64,000 bases of DNA, taken from contig NW_025064955.1 in assembly GCF_019112545.1 (NCBI RefSeq), forward strand, positions 53,792 through 117,791, given 5' to 3'. Below the pieces are notes generated by a model. That model ran no database searches. It was not told the origin of the DNA and worked only from the letters and a program-made list of their open reading frames with translations. The stretch comes from Guyanagaster necrorhizus (lineage: Eukaryota; Basidiomycota; Agaricomycetes; Agaricales; Physalacriaceae). The position numbers and the translations under genes were made by a program. Positions 9,290 through 21,629 of the stretch are shown here, in pieces. Each line of letters begins with the position of its first letter. Position 1 is the stretch's first letter.

Positions 9290-12200
9290 CATCCTGATGG
9301 CTTAATTAAGGGATAGTTCATAGTCATGTATGGCATCATTAGCATTCATATATTTTTCATTGACCCATTGATTGGATTCTGGGCTGTACCCCTTCCAGCT
9401 AACCAAGTAGTCAACTGTAGTTGTTGTCCCTCCTCCTTTTGCCTTGATTTTTCACAGTTTATGCTGCAGGACTTGGTCGATTTCATAGTGTTCCTTGTCA
9501 TCAATTAGGTCTGGAGGAGGAGGCAGGGGTTTTTCTTGGTTAGAGAAGGCAGGGGCAATGTATGGCATCAGCAATGTTTCATTGAAGATGTCATGGATTT
9601 TCCAAGAGGGGGGTAGATGAAGTTTGTATGCACTTGTGCTGATTTTTGAGACTATCATAAATGGGCCAGTGTGCTTGTCTGCCAACTTGCATTTAGGGCA
9701 GGGTAAGTGAAGGTTGGTGGTATCCAACCAGACTTTGTTGTTTATGGCATAGGTGTGAGCCAGGTGGCAATGTTTGTCATACTGGTTTTTCATTGTAGTG
9801 GTGGTCTTTTTTAGGGCGTTCTTAGTTTCTGCATGGATTTTTGCCATTGTGGTGGCAAAATCCATTGATGCTGGGGTAGTGGTTTGGTGTTGTTTGGTCT
9901 GGGTGATGTGAGGGTGACATCCATAGTTGACAAAGAACAGTGTTTTCCCAGTTGCAGAGTGTACTTGATTATTGTGTTGAAAAGTGGCTAGGGCAAGCCA
10001 TTCTACCCAATCATCCTGTCAATAATTGATGAAGAGTCAAAGATATTTTTTGATCTCTTGATTTGCCTGTTCTGTCTGCCCATCAGTCTGAGGGTGATAT
10101 GTGGTAGATGCATTCCTCTTGATATTTAGAAGTTGGTACAAGTCATTGAGGAATTTGGATACAAATTGAGGTCCTTGGTCAGAGATGATGACTTGCAGCA
10201 TGCCATACTTGGCATAAACTTCATCGTGGAGGATTTTTGCCCATTCCTCCAAGGTTAATTCAGTAGAACAGGCGATTGGGATGATGGCCTTCAAGAAGTG
10301 ATCCACTATGATGATGATTGCATCATAGCTGTTGCAATCTGGAAGTCCAGTGATCATATCGATTGAAATGTGGGTCCATGGTGATGATGGTATTTCATTC
10401 AGGTGAAGTGGTGTGGCTCAGGCTTGAGTTGATGCCTTGCCATGTTGACAGACTTCATATGATTTTATGTACATGGTGATGTCATGTCACATTTTGGACC
10501 ACCAGTATTCCCATAAGACTAGTTCCTTTGTCTTGGCTATCCCAGGGTGTCTGGCTGTGGCATAGTCATGGCAGGTGGATATGATTTCTCCATGCAGTGC
10601 ATGGTCCCACAGAATGTAGATTCATCTGTCATAGCGGATTAGTCCTTCTTCCTTTGTCATCCTCCATTCATGGTTGAGAAATGGAGCTATGCATTGGTCC
10701 CATTTATGGTTGTCCCATGTTGCACTTTTAATGCATTCATAAATCTCCTCCTCTGTTGGCACTATCATAGCCCTAGAGTGTTTGGGTCATAATAGTGTCA
10801 CCCCCTCATTGTCGGTTCCTCTCTGATCATGGTCTGCTCACCAACTCAGGAGATCGGCCTTCTTATTTGCCATGCCAGCTTTATGATGGAGTGTGTACTG
10901 ATATTGGCTGAGTTCGGTGACCCATCTGGCCTGCCAATAGTTCAGTTTCTGTGGCTGTCAGAAATATTGTAGATTTTGATGATTGGTCCAGATTTCCAAT
11001 ACTTCCACCACCCCAATGAGATAATGTCACCATTCCTCCAAGGTGAGCATGATGGCAAGGAGCTCCTTGTCATAGATCTCATAGTTTCATTCAGTGATGG
11101 TAAGAGCCTTAGATAGGAATGCAACAGGTCACTATTTGTTGTCTTGTTCCTGGGACAGAATGGCCCCTATTGCTCCTTCTCTTGAGTCAGCCTTGACTCT
11201 AAACTTCTCTTCCTGTGTGAGAATGGCAAGCACTATCTATGTTTTCAGCCAACCATCTTTTTAGGTCATTGAAGGTGGTTTGTTGTGAGGGTCCCCATAT
11301 CCAGGGGGCATTGCTGGTCAGTTGCATCATAGGATGGACGACCTTGCTGTAGTCTCAGATAAACCACTGGTAGAAGTTAGTGAAGCCAAGGAATGATTGT
11401 AACTCCTTCTTCTTAACTGGTTCCAGCTATTCAGCAACCCTGGCCACTTTGATAGGATCCATTTGGATGCTTCCCTCTGAGATGATTATTCTGAGGTACT
11501 CGGTCTCAAGCACCTCAAACTTGCACTTCTCTGCTTTAAGGAATAGTTTGTGCTTCCTCATGAGGGCCAGTACTTGTTGTACTAGTCTCCTATGTTCCTT
11601 CTTAGTTTTTTGACATGATTAGGATATCATCGAGGTATATGGTGATCTTTCCTGTGGTGATGAGGTCCTTGAATATGTTGTTCATCATCCATTGGAAGGT
11701 TGCAGGGGAGTTGGTGAGTCTGAAGAACATGACAATAGGCTCGAATAGCCCTCAGTTGGTTCTGAATGCTGCCTTCCATTCATCTCCCTCTTTTATACAG
11801 ACATTGTTGTATCTCTATCAGACATCAAGTTTGGTGTAGTACTTGGCCCCTCAGAGTTTATCCATCAGTTCTGAGATTAACAGAGGAGAGTATCAGTTCT
11901 TGATCATCATCTCGTTTAGCTTTCAGTAGTCTTGGACTGGCCAAAGCTTGCCATCCTTCTTCTTGATGAAGAAGAATGGTGATGCTATGGGAGATTTGGA
12001 GGGTCTAATGCATCTGCTGGACAGGTTTTCATCTAGGAATTTATTGAGCTCTTGCTGTTTGTTATTACCCAATGGGTAGATCTTGCAGTCCAGGTTGGCA
12101 TTTGCATTTGGGATTAGTTTGATAGTGTGATCCCAGGATTTTGGTTCTGATAACTTGTCAAAGCTCTCCTTCTTGAACAGGTCCTAGAAGTCTTGTGCCC

Positions 12201-13205
12201 ACTCAGGCACCATTTCTTCAAAGGTTTTTTCCTTTTTCTGCTCATTGGCCTTGGTGGCCATATTATTGGTATGGTGCACTGTGCAGATGTGCAGTTCTCA
12301 TTTGACATCAATTGTGAGTATTGTCTCTCTGTCCTCCATTTCCTCATTCCACTGGACCTCTGGATCCTTGTCAGGAAGTTTGAATGGAATTTTCCAACAC
12401 TGGCATCTGGCAAATGTAATTCGTCCAGTTTTTCAATTGATCAACAGGTTATGATGTATGAGCCAGTCATGACCAAGAAAGACTTCTTTGGTTCCAAGAT
12501 CAGTGACAGCCAAGTCAAGTCATTCAGAGTGATCCCTGATTGTGAGCCTGAGCTCTACAAATTCAGTGATTGAACCAGCTTGGTTTTTGGTCCTGTCAGT
12601 GTTATAAACCAGAATCAATGCCCAGTAGCCCAGGTTGGGAGATTGTGCTTGTTGATGAAAGCATGGTTGATGGAACTCCTGGTACATCCACTGTCAATTA
12701 GCACAGTTATAGTATAGGGGGTTCAGGAAGTTAGAGTTTTGATTTGGGCTTTTGTGAGCAGATCCTATCCCATTGTTTTAGACCAATAGATAAATTTTTG
12801 GGGTTCTCAGAGTTCATCAAGCCATTCCAGGGCTTGACACCATTCTGCCTTCTTTATTCCCTCTATTACTTCATTGACTACTTCTTCCATACAAGTTTTG
12901 TGGACCCAATTCCTAAGTATGGCTTTTGCCATTGCTTGATCTTTGGCATCTTTGATGGCTCTCCAGGTCCATTCGGTATTGAATGGTTTGAGCCAAGTAT
13001 TGGGGCTCTCTGCCCTGATTTGGCCTGAAGGCATTTGAGGTTCTTTAGGCGATTCTTTGATGTGCAATTTATTTGGGAGGTGGGGTATATTTGAATGTGC
13101 TGATACAATAGATACAGGGGTAGCTACAGAGGATGTATCAGTCTGACTAGCAGCTGGTAATTGCACACCATAAAGGTTCTTGGCCAGTGCAGTGGAATCA
13201 CTCAC
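9290..13205 (-). pseudogene. pol: pol polyprotein of copy B with chromodomain
   Basis: Broken fragments in order on the minus strand: pre-protease region (12807-13205), RT (about 12.1-11.4 kb), RNase H (about 11.3-10.9 kb), integrase core (10357-10037, with VDHFLKA, ISDQGPQF and NQEIKKY) and integrase C-terminus (9865-9452). A chromodomain remnant follows (DYLVSWKGYSPESNQW) after a TGA that replaces the Arg codon in the HKLRK motif of copy C. The chromo motif ends just before the polypurine tract. Many stops and a few indels make it dead. Confidence 0.88.
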
Positions 13206-15020
13206 TGGTCAGCCTCATCTTTTACCTCCTTGACCTTTGTCTCCTTTCCTAACTCTTCATCTTCCTTTTGCAGTTCTGTGATCTGTGCTCAGATGTCTTC
13301 ATGGGTCTGCTTCTTCTTTGGGCAATCCTTTGCCATATGGCTCTTTTGTCCACAGTTGAAACACTTCCCTTCCCTCTTCAGGCAGTCTACATCCATCAGT
13401 TTCCCAGATCCAGTGTAGGTCATACTGGTACCAGTCTTCTGGGTTCCATAGGCAGGGGCTGTTGCGGGTCCTGATGATTTTCTGGCAGTTTGCTCCAGCT
13501 TGCTCAGAGTTGGTGGTGTCAATTTTTTGGTATAGTCTTGCAATGTTGTTGACTCTGCTTTCTGTCTTTGTTGCTCTTTGTACATCTCAATGATTTGCTC
13601 CTTTCATTTATCATATCTGACTGGCATCAATGCTTTGATGCTGATTGCCAAAATCATTGTGATGTATGAAGAGGGGACCCCTCTCTTGAGGGCCTCAACC
13701 ATTTGTCCAGTGTTTGCTATGTCATCCCAGATTCCAGCAAGCTTCGCAAGGCATTCCAGCTCATTGAAATAGTCTGTAGCTGCCCTATCACCCATCTTGT
13801 ACTTCATGATCTTCTGTTTGTGAACTTCTTGTATGGTGGAATCAATGAACTTGTCATTTAATATTTGTTTAAACACCAGCCATGAGAGATAGCAATAGTG
13901 TCCTCAGATGGTGGATCAGAAGTTTGGAGAAATGAGGATCCACCAGGTTTTCACCTTCTCCTTGAGATAGGAGGCAGCAAAGATGACCTTGTTCATGTCT
14001 GTACTGAGGTACCTGATGTATACCTCAAAGTATTGTTCACAATTGATGAGAAATCAGTCAATATCATTGGAGGCCCCCTTAAAGAGATGGGGTTTCCTTA
14101 AAAGGTCTGGGTGGCACTGGAGGACTGCAGCATCATGAGGTAACATGCTCATCAGGTTGGGCCAGTCTGAGAAGGGGGGGCACTGCCATTCATGTGGGGG
14201 TCCTGGGAAGGAGTGTAGTGAGTTGTCATCTGCTACTGGGCTCCTCCATGGTAATTCTTCTTTTCATATGATGATGCTGTCATGAATGGTGGATCCCAGT
14301 CGCACTGCCTCTGGATCATCCTGTATCAGATCCTTTCTGCTTCCTTCTGCTTTGTCAGGGAGAGGCTGTCCCCCTAGAAGTCAGGCCTCCTTGCTGGTCT
14401 ATAGGTTTTGGTAGGACATTAGCATTTCTTTGGACTGAGGTCAAGACTGGAAGAGCCAAGTTGCTGTTGAGCAGGAGGAAGGGGTGGAGTATGAAAATGT
14501 ACTTTGAACCAACAAGGCTGTGTATATGGCTCACTTTGGTTCTTTGAATGATGATCACAGCATGAGGTGTACAGGTGTCAGCATTGGATATGCTGGTGGC
14601 CTGTGGACCTGGTCTTCCAGATGTCTCTGGTTATACTAGACTGCAGCATAGTCTGTGGCCACATGTCTCAGAATTTCTGTTCTTTTGTCAGTTGTAGAAT
14701 GAAGATATAATTGTCCTAATTCAGATGCTACCCAAGTAGCATTGTGCCATAAAAAGTTTACCCCCCACAGGTCATATTCCTGATATTCCTGCATCCTAGC
14801 TTTCTTTATCTCCTGCTCCAGTTCTTCTTCATCTGTTGTTTCTTGTAAACCATACCCGAGAACCCCACCAGGGTGAGGTGGGTCACTACTTTCAGTTTCC
14901 TCTTTCTCTGTCTCCTCATTGTCTCCTTCCTCCTCAAGGAGGGAAGCAGCAGGTGGGTTGTAGAAACTCTCTGCTCTTCCTGGCTGTATTGTCATCCTGC
15001 TGCCCTGGCTGGGTACTTGG
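13202..15020 (-). pseudogene. gag: gag of copy B
   Basis: Acidic segment (SLLEEEGDNEETEKEE), E/R-rich segment, capsid-type domain around 13.6-14.1 kb (TDYFNELECLAKLAG) and zinc knuckle (CFNCGQKSHMAKDC). The stop is at 13202-13204, in the same frame relationship to pol as in copies A and C. Several internal stops. The N-terminal limit is uncertain because the frame is open up to 16081 while overlapping ORF1. Confidence 0.8.
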
Positions 15021-16361
15021 CCCAGCAGTTGCAGGATCTGGTGTATTGTTGTAGGTGACAATAGGCTGACTGCCAATGTTGGAGTTGTACCGGTTCCCAC
15101 CAGCTGCTCTTGCCACCTCCACTTGCTCGCAATAGAGGCAGACATTCTGTTGGTAGTCATCATTGATAAGCTGCCTGATGATCCTACTTCCAAGAAATCC
15201 TCAGAGTGCATGGGTGGAGATATGGGTGTTACCAGGGGTTCAAAGTCCATAGTGCCTGAGGACAGACTCATTACTCCTGAATGCTGAGTCAGCACTGGGA
15301 GTTCATTGGGAAGGGGGATACTGCAGGGTTGGGGGATGCTGATTTCTTCTGGTTTGGGTGCCATCTGCCCAGTACTCAGGGGTTCTGCTGCCTGAGGTGC
15401 TGGGTTCTCTGAAGATGGGGGAAAAGAGGGAGGGGTCTGTTCATACTGGTGTGAGTACACTGGCAACCTCTGGTTGGAGCCCATACCAATTAGAGATGTT
15501 GGCCCTGGCCAGTTGATCTCTTTCCACTTCTTGCTGGTGGTCTCTGTTTTGCTCATCATACTCAGTGGCTGTTCTCCTTTGTGACTCCTCCTCTGTGTGA
15601 TGGACCTCATGCTTGCTACATACTGGCTGCAGCTCATTTCACTGTCTTCACTCTTTCTGTCAGACAGCATTGTCATAGTTGAAGGGGATGGTAAAGTCCC
15701 AGGTTGAGAAGTACTGGCATACAGTTTCTTCCCATAGTTCTCATTGTCTTTGTTCATTGTTTGGCTGGTCTGAGAGGCCCTGCCCCATCCTGGTGCTGGC
15801 TCTGGTGGAGGGACAGGCATTGTGAGACTGGCAGCCAGGTGTTGATGTGTGAGATCTTGAAGCCATCTGAGGGGCATCAAGAGAGTCCTGGGCATGGTCA
15901 GCAATCCCATAGGTATGGGAGGTGAAAGAGCAGATGGAGGATGGGGACTGTCAGAAGAAATCCTCTGGAAGGTCCTGGTCTTCATTGTCTGGGACGATGT
16001 CTGGTACAAGGATTCCATGTCTCCTAGGGTGCTGGTCTCTGGATTGAGGGGAGCATTGTCCTCTCTCTTCTTTCTGACCATCCCCCTGATGTGAGCTGCT
16101 ATGCCCAGCTTCTGGGGGCTGATGGGTCATTTGTCTGGATTCAGGGATGTCATGGAGTGGGAGGTCAGGAGTTATGTTTCGTAGTATATGTTAGATATGT
16201 TGAAACTCACAGTAATGTTGGATGGTTCAAGCAGTAATGGAATGGCATCCCCAGCACAGCTGGATGATCACCAATAAACCAATCAGTGTTCCAATGATGG
16301 AAGCAAAGAGTTCAAAGAACTCATGGTCGAAATTAGAGTTATTGTTGTCAGAGGGGTGCAT
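14934..16361 (-). pseudogene. ORF1 of copy B
   Basis: ATG at 16361 to the stop at 14934-14936 is 476 codons with no net frame change. The N-terminal hydrophobic block FASIIGTLIGLLVIIQL aligns with that of copies A and C, and near the C-terminus GFLGSRIIRQLI matches the conserved block. Several internal stops are present. Despite heavy decay and about 44 codons of length difference from copy A, start and stop remain in phase, which supports ORF1 as a real coding region. Confidence 0.65.
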
Positions 16362-16403
16362 TCAGTTTCTCAGCAAAATTGGGCTTGAGAAAGAGAAGAA
16401 GGC

Positions 16404-16414
16404 AGCTTCAAGCT
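16404..16414 (-). promoter_or_regulatory. Self-complementary primer-binding site of copy B
   Basis: The plus strand reads AGCTTCAAGCT here and AGCTTGAAGCT in the adjacent LTR (16570-16580), so the two remain perfectly complementary over 11 nt. Both sites have lost the central CG seen in copies A and C, one as CA and the other as TG. Confidence 0.6.
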
Positions 16415-16417
16415 CAT

Positions 16418-16864
16418 TGTTAGGCCCAAGCATCATGTGAACTGATACACATGATAAACAGGTGTCCCTTTGCACTTTGAGGGATCAGCTGAGTTTACTG
16501 GTATATACCCATATCAGTGTGTCACAAGGTCAATGGTAGACTTGAGGTAGAATGGTAGTTATAAACTTTAGCTTGAAGCTGGGGTTTGGCCAGCAAGGAT
16601 GAGCTCCTTAAATACTATACATGGTTTTGCTAATAATAATACATACTTATTGTGTGTTTCTCTGTTCTTTGTGCTCTTTGTGCTGGAGTGTCATTACTGT
16701 ATATAAAAGGCTGATTGTGTGTTGTCGGGCAACATTGAAAGACAATGTCAAACTGGCTAGTTGTGATGACCAAGCCTTGTTCCATGGTCCTAAGCACCTG
16801 TCTTAGTGCCCTGACTAAGCATAAATAGGGGTTAAAGGAAAGAAAAATAAGAAAAATCATAACA
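16418..16864 (-). repeat. 5' LTR of copy B
   Basis: 447 bp with TGTTA...TAACA ends, followed by the target duplication ACTAG at 16865-16869. It carries a TATA-like box and the self-primer motif in the same positions as copy A. Confidence 0.95.
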
Positions 16865-18227
16865 ACTAGAATATGCTAGTAACTGAGGATCATTAGCCAG
16901 TAGAGGACTATGGCTGAGGCTCAAAGCTGATAGTCATGCTAGTCACCAATACTAAGTCCAAATTGGACTTTGTAAAAATAACATGGCCTAAGGATAATAA
17001 TCCTAAGTCAGGTTTGAACTTAGAAAAGTTTGGCACCACATCTTGGAAAATACTAAGTCCAAGTTGGACTTAGAAATCATACCTCAAATGGGGCCAATTC
17101 TACATGCCACTAAGACAAGTATATTCTAAGACAGCTAGGGGTATAATACCATAGCCAGTTGTGGAGTATTGAGTAGAGATAGCATCATCCAGGAGCAGTA
17201 AGAAGAGAGACTCAATGATATGTGGCTAGCACTGTGAGTTTTGACTCAAATGCCTAAGTCCAAATTTCCTAGGTATCAGGTGACCTAAGGGACTTAGAAT
17301 TGAGAGGGATAGAATGGATAGGACCAGTTGACCGGGCCTGACCAGGCCTGATCAATCGAGCTACTAAGAATAACTCAGAGGATTAAAACTTTGAGTAGAC
17401 AGAAAGGAGTTAGGTACCCACAGGCACTGTAGGCTTAAAATAAAGCTGTGCAGTGGCCAGGCAGGTCTGGGCAAGCCTAGGGGAGTCCAGGAGTGCCACT
17501 ATTCCGGAACAATGGCGTGATTCCGCTTTAAACAGGAGAAATATTATTTTGAATGCTTTATTTATAGATTCTGTACCTGTTGTTGGTGTATAAAAGAAGG
17601 GAATGGGGGGAAAATAGCAAGCAAGCGACCCACCCCCGCGTTCAGGCCTTCTAGCCCCCTGTAGCTAGTCCCTGGGACAAAGGATTTTGAGTTCTGCTTC
17701 GACTTAGTGATTTATTTAAGTTGCTTTGTCACTTAGAGAGGATTGGATTGGAATAATAACTGTATTTTGAGTTTCAGATTAGTTTGGGTTCCAAACTATA
17801 AGGTTTTCAGCATCAGAATACAAGTTTGTTAGTTTTGAGGACCGCTAGCCAGCCAAGAGTGCAGCTAGGCAAGTCTAAGTGCTTGATAGACTTAGTATTT
17901 GGGTTTCAGAGTTCATTGGGTTTTGGAATATTCTAAGTTGATTTGGAGTGCAATTTGGCATTCATTCTAAGTCCTAATTATACTTAAACATTGCTATAAA
18001 CTACTCTCACGAGTATTGCATCTTTGAAAGCAAGATAGAGTTGAATAACTGTCTTTATTGACTGTTTCTTTGATTTTACTTAAGACTGCAAGAGTGCTTC
18101 TATTGTACTCGAAAAAACCGACCTCAACTGTATTTGATGATTGTGTATTAAGTGGTTAGCTGTTGGTGTTTGAGAGTTCATTCCTCATTCACTTCTCTTA
18201 GTCACTTAACTGTTACCAAGCATATCA

Positions 18228-19720
18228 GCAGCAAGTTTCAGCAGATAAGGCTTGTACCTCTCCTCTGATGTTGAGGTCTGTTTTGATGCATATACAATTG
18301 GATGCACCCATGTGACTGTCTTACCATTTAATGTGTAGATGAACCACTGAGAAAGCATTGCTCCTTTGCTTGCCTTCAAGCTATCTGTCATCATGATCAA
18401 TGATATGCTATCAAACTGCAGACCATAGAGTACTGGTTGCAAGGTCAGCACCATCTTCAATGCCAGAAAAGCCTTATTCTGGTTCTTCTCCCATTTCTTC
18501 TGCAAATCCACTACTGTCATGCATCTCCACCACTCTGTCTTTGTCTTCACTCTACCAATGTTTGCCTTTTTTTCTAGGTTGGAGAGTGGTCTTACAATCT
18601 TTGCATAACCAGATATGAGTTTTCTGAAATATCCTGCCAGACCTAGGAATGACTTCAGATTTAGTATTATTTTTAGCTTCTCCCAATCTACAATTGCCAT
18701 TAACTTTATGAGATCAGGTTGGATACTCTGAGGACCAACCCTTCCACCAGCAAATGTTGCCTCCATCATGAAGAATAGTGTCTTTCTTGCAGAGAGTGAC
18801 AACCTCTTCTCTCAAATATGCATGAACACTATTTGAAGGTCTGCCATCTTCTTTACAAAGTCTGATCCAGTCAAACCACTATCATTGACAAAGAGCTGCA
18901 CTGTGGATCTCACCAAATCATCCAGTGAGCTCCTGGTTGTGTTAGCAAAAGTGTTATGATTTTTCATCTTTTCTTTCTTTTTACCCCTATTTATGCTTAG
19001 TCACAGTGTCTAACCAAGCATTTAGGACTGTGAGACCACCTTAGTCAGCACAAGACTATTGTCTCCTGACATGTAGTGACATCTGCAACAATAAGACAAT
19101 TCCCTCTTTATGAGTAGTTATGATAACACAGAGCAACAAATACTACACTGTAGACAGACACAATTGGTAGCACTATAATTAACTATGAGATGAATGGTAT
19201 ATAAGTAGCATAGTCAATGCCATGTATCCCCAGTCTTGAACTATCCTCTATTCTACTATTTTTACTCAAGTCAACTTGTCTTGACCTTGGAATATACCAC
19301 TATATGACACACAAAGTGAACTCAGATGTGATTGTATAAACATGATACAGCATCTGTTTATCACATGTTAATAGTCACATGTCACTTGAGCCTAACAAAA
19401 AGTGGCTGAACATCCAGTCATGCTAAATAGCATTTTAAGATATGTAAAGAGACCATGGCTCTCAGCATAGAAATACAGATATGAGCATATAGATTTATCA
19501 GTCTCACATACATAGAAACCTTTTGCAAAATCAAATACTGTGATCTATCTATGACCTGACAGCAGGCCTTGCTTGAACTAAATATCCCTCTGGGGCATCA
19601 ATGCTACTTTCATCATTCTATTCAGCTCTCAGAAGTTGTGGTAGACATGCCAAGATGGTGTGGTCATCAGAAGAGTGGCATCTGCTTCTTTTAGCACTAA
19701 TCTATCAGGTATATCATGTG
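18228..19720 (-). pseudogene. RT and RNase H N-terminal part of element D
   Basis: 18802-18228 encodes the RT connection and the start of RNase H: FLGLAGYFRKLISGYAKIV, then AMLSQWF, then HPIVYASKQTSTSEERYKPY. Beyond solo LTR 18952-19397 the frame resumes with RT motifs DFAKGFYVCETDKS and LFTYLKMLFSMTG. Removing the LTR and one AAAAG copy restores continuity. CG-depleted and frame-broken. Confidence 0.85.
18952..19397 (+). repeat. Solo LTR of the chromovirus family, plus orientation
   Basis: 446 bp starting TGTTATGATTTTTC and ending GCCTAACA, flanked by AAAAG on both sides (18947-18951 and 19398-19402). The orientation is opposite to the other copies. It interrupts the RT of element D. The self-primer region is diverged (CCCAGTCTTGAAC), which marks it as old. 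No internal element remains, so it is the product of LTR-LTR recombination. Confidence 0.92.
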
Positions 19721-21076
19721 ATGAGAAAAACCTAAGTGAAACACTAGTTGTTTATGTGATGTTTGAGCTTATCAAGTGATAGGGCATTGCCACTCTGATG
19801 CACTTTCTAAGTGAGGGTAGTTAGAGAGACACACTTCACATCCTTGAGATGGATTGGAGCAATAATATTTAACTCCAGTATCTTATTGATGACTCTGTTG
19901 TACTATATCTCCTGCATGGATGTCAGTGGCCATTGCTGAATCTTGGTATTGAAGATGTGGTCTTTTAGTATGTCTATCTTGTGCATGACATCAGACACTG
20001 ATTAAACCTCATTCATTGACAAGATGAAGTAGTCTGCAAACTCTGTCATAAAGTCCATAATCTCTCTCTGCTGGTCTCTAGTCAAGTCATCACCAATCAT
20101 GATCTCTCTGAGAATGACTTTGACATAGCATGCATTGTATGCATCTGTCTCTCATGTGAACAAGATCTTATCCACATACAGATCAATCTCTGACTGGACA
20201 TTCTTGGTCTTGGTGGTGTCATCCTCCTCTATGCTGAAGCAATTGGCTGCAGGCTCTAGCCACTCTATGCAGTTGGTATCAGCTGCCAGTGACTCATTAT
20301 TAGGGTTTATGTGGAATACTCCCTTTGAAAGAGAAGATAAATCTCTCACTGAGTCTCTCTGCACTAGCCCATGCTCATTTTCACTAGTAAGCAGTTCATT
20401 CAGGCACTCCTGTATGCTCTCTCCCTCCTCAGTACTCTCTATGTGGATATGACAGTCTAACTTCACATCAACTTTTGTCATAGCAGTAAGTGCTATGAAT
20501 TTCAGCCATGGCTTAGCATCTTCTGTTCACATTGCAGACCTTACATGATCATCAGTATCTGGCATATCTTGGAGATCCTTCTTGTGGCAGTAAACTTTCT
20601 TCAAAGGGGATAGCAAGTCCTAGTGAGTTTACATACCTGTCTAAATTGACTGCAACACTTTCTCTAACATTGATCTCTTCACTAACTTCACCACTAATGT
20701 CAGTCCTACTGCCTTCTGCTATAGCTACTTCTCTACTGGTTATGTTGTCTAAATCTCCAACTGCAGAACTCTCAGTACCTTCATTCAGCAAAATATCAGT
20801 ATGATATAAATCCTCTATAGATATGCTGGGCTAAACTTTTCTCAAGAGGAAGTGCAAATCTCTCATTGAGTTTGCACATGTCACCTCTGGCTCTTCTGAG
20901 GCTTAGTTCTTACTCACTCTCCATCATCTGGAATCATCAGTCTGATTCTCCAACTTCATATAACTATTTAGTCTAAGGATACTGATCATGTCATCTACAT
21001 AGTCATATATAGCCTGAAACTGTGCAAGTAATGGCTTGCCAAACAAGAAGCTTCAATCCTGCTACTTGCAAACATC
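19721..21076 (-). other. Degraded pol linker of element D
   Basis: Between the RT and protease remnants the minus strand has acidic, Ser/Thr-rich fragments (around 20152-20481 and 20552-20791) without a recognised domain. They are consistent with the spacer seen between protease and RT in some fungal gypsy elements. No other gene is visible. Confidence 0.4.
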
Positions 21077-21340
21077 TTAAACATGATCTTTGCTTTTGCT
21101 AGACCAAATATCATCATCCTCTCTCATGAACCTCTTTGACCACACAAGAGTCCCATACACTATACAAAACCTTTTGAAAGATGGATGCAATGTCCCTAAT
21201 CTATATATTACTTCATCATACTTTGCTGTACATATTATCCCTGCAAGAGTGCCATTATCAACAGCTGCTGGTATCTTTACAACCTCCTCTTGTGGCCTTT
21301 CAAGCATGATCAGTTGCACAAATGGTCTTGTCTTATGCAT
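21077..21340 (-). pseudogene. Aspartic protease fragment of element D
   Basis: The frame has AAVDNGTLAGIICTAKYD and then a conserved-looking RLGTLHPS / FCIVYGTLVWS pattern, like the retropepsin of Agaricomycete gypsy elements. The expected catalytic Asp-Ser/Thr-Gly is DNG here, which a single transition could explain, so activity is not expected. Confidence 0.55.
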
Positions 21341-21629
21341 TCCATTGCCTTTCCCTCACACTCCTGCAGTATAAAGATCAAAGATATTACATCAATATTT
21401 ACAGGAGAGTATTTGGAGTCTGATGACACATCTCTATAAGCCAATCTGACATCTGCAGAGATCTCACAAATTTTTATCCTACATTCTGGAGACAGGGCTG
21501 TACTTCAGATATCAGTTAAACATGCAGTCCATTCTTATTTTTCTGGTTCTCATCTTCACCTTCAAGCTTGACAAGTTGCACCTCCTTCACTGTATCCCTC
21601 TGATACACTTCTAGTGTCTTGCAGCATAG

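Larger units (their letters stand above)
8822..16864 (-). mobile_element. Ty3/gypsy chromovirus copy B, full length, CG-depleted
   Basis: An 8043-bp element with two 447-bp LTRs and the 5-bp target duplication ACTAG (8817-8821 and 16865-16869). Gene order on the minus strand is ORF1, gag, pol with a chromodomain end. It is an older relative of copies A and C. Nearly all CG dinucleotides have become TG or CA, giving many stops. It sits inside the 8765-18227 element. Confidence 0.95.
8765..18227 (+). mobile_element. Inserted element with TGATATGC/GCATATCA ends, split by copy B
   Basis: The sequence between two GCAG target copies (8761-8764 and 18228-18231) starts TGATATGC and ends GCATATCA. 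Removing copy B leaves about 1.4 kb without coding capacity. On the plus strand there is a TATAAAAG box near 17591. Near 16.95-17.07 kb there are short inverted motifs (CTAAGTCC...GGACTTAG). TG...CA termini and a promoter-like box suggest a solo LTR of a different retrotransposon. The 4-bp duplication and 8-bp terminal inverted repeat would also fit a non-autonomous DNA element. The strand is inferred from the TATA box only. Confidence 0.65.
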
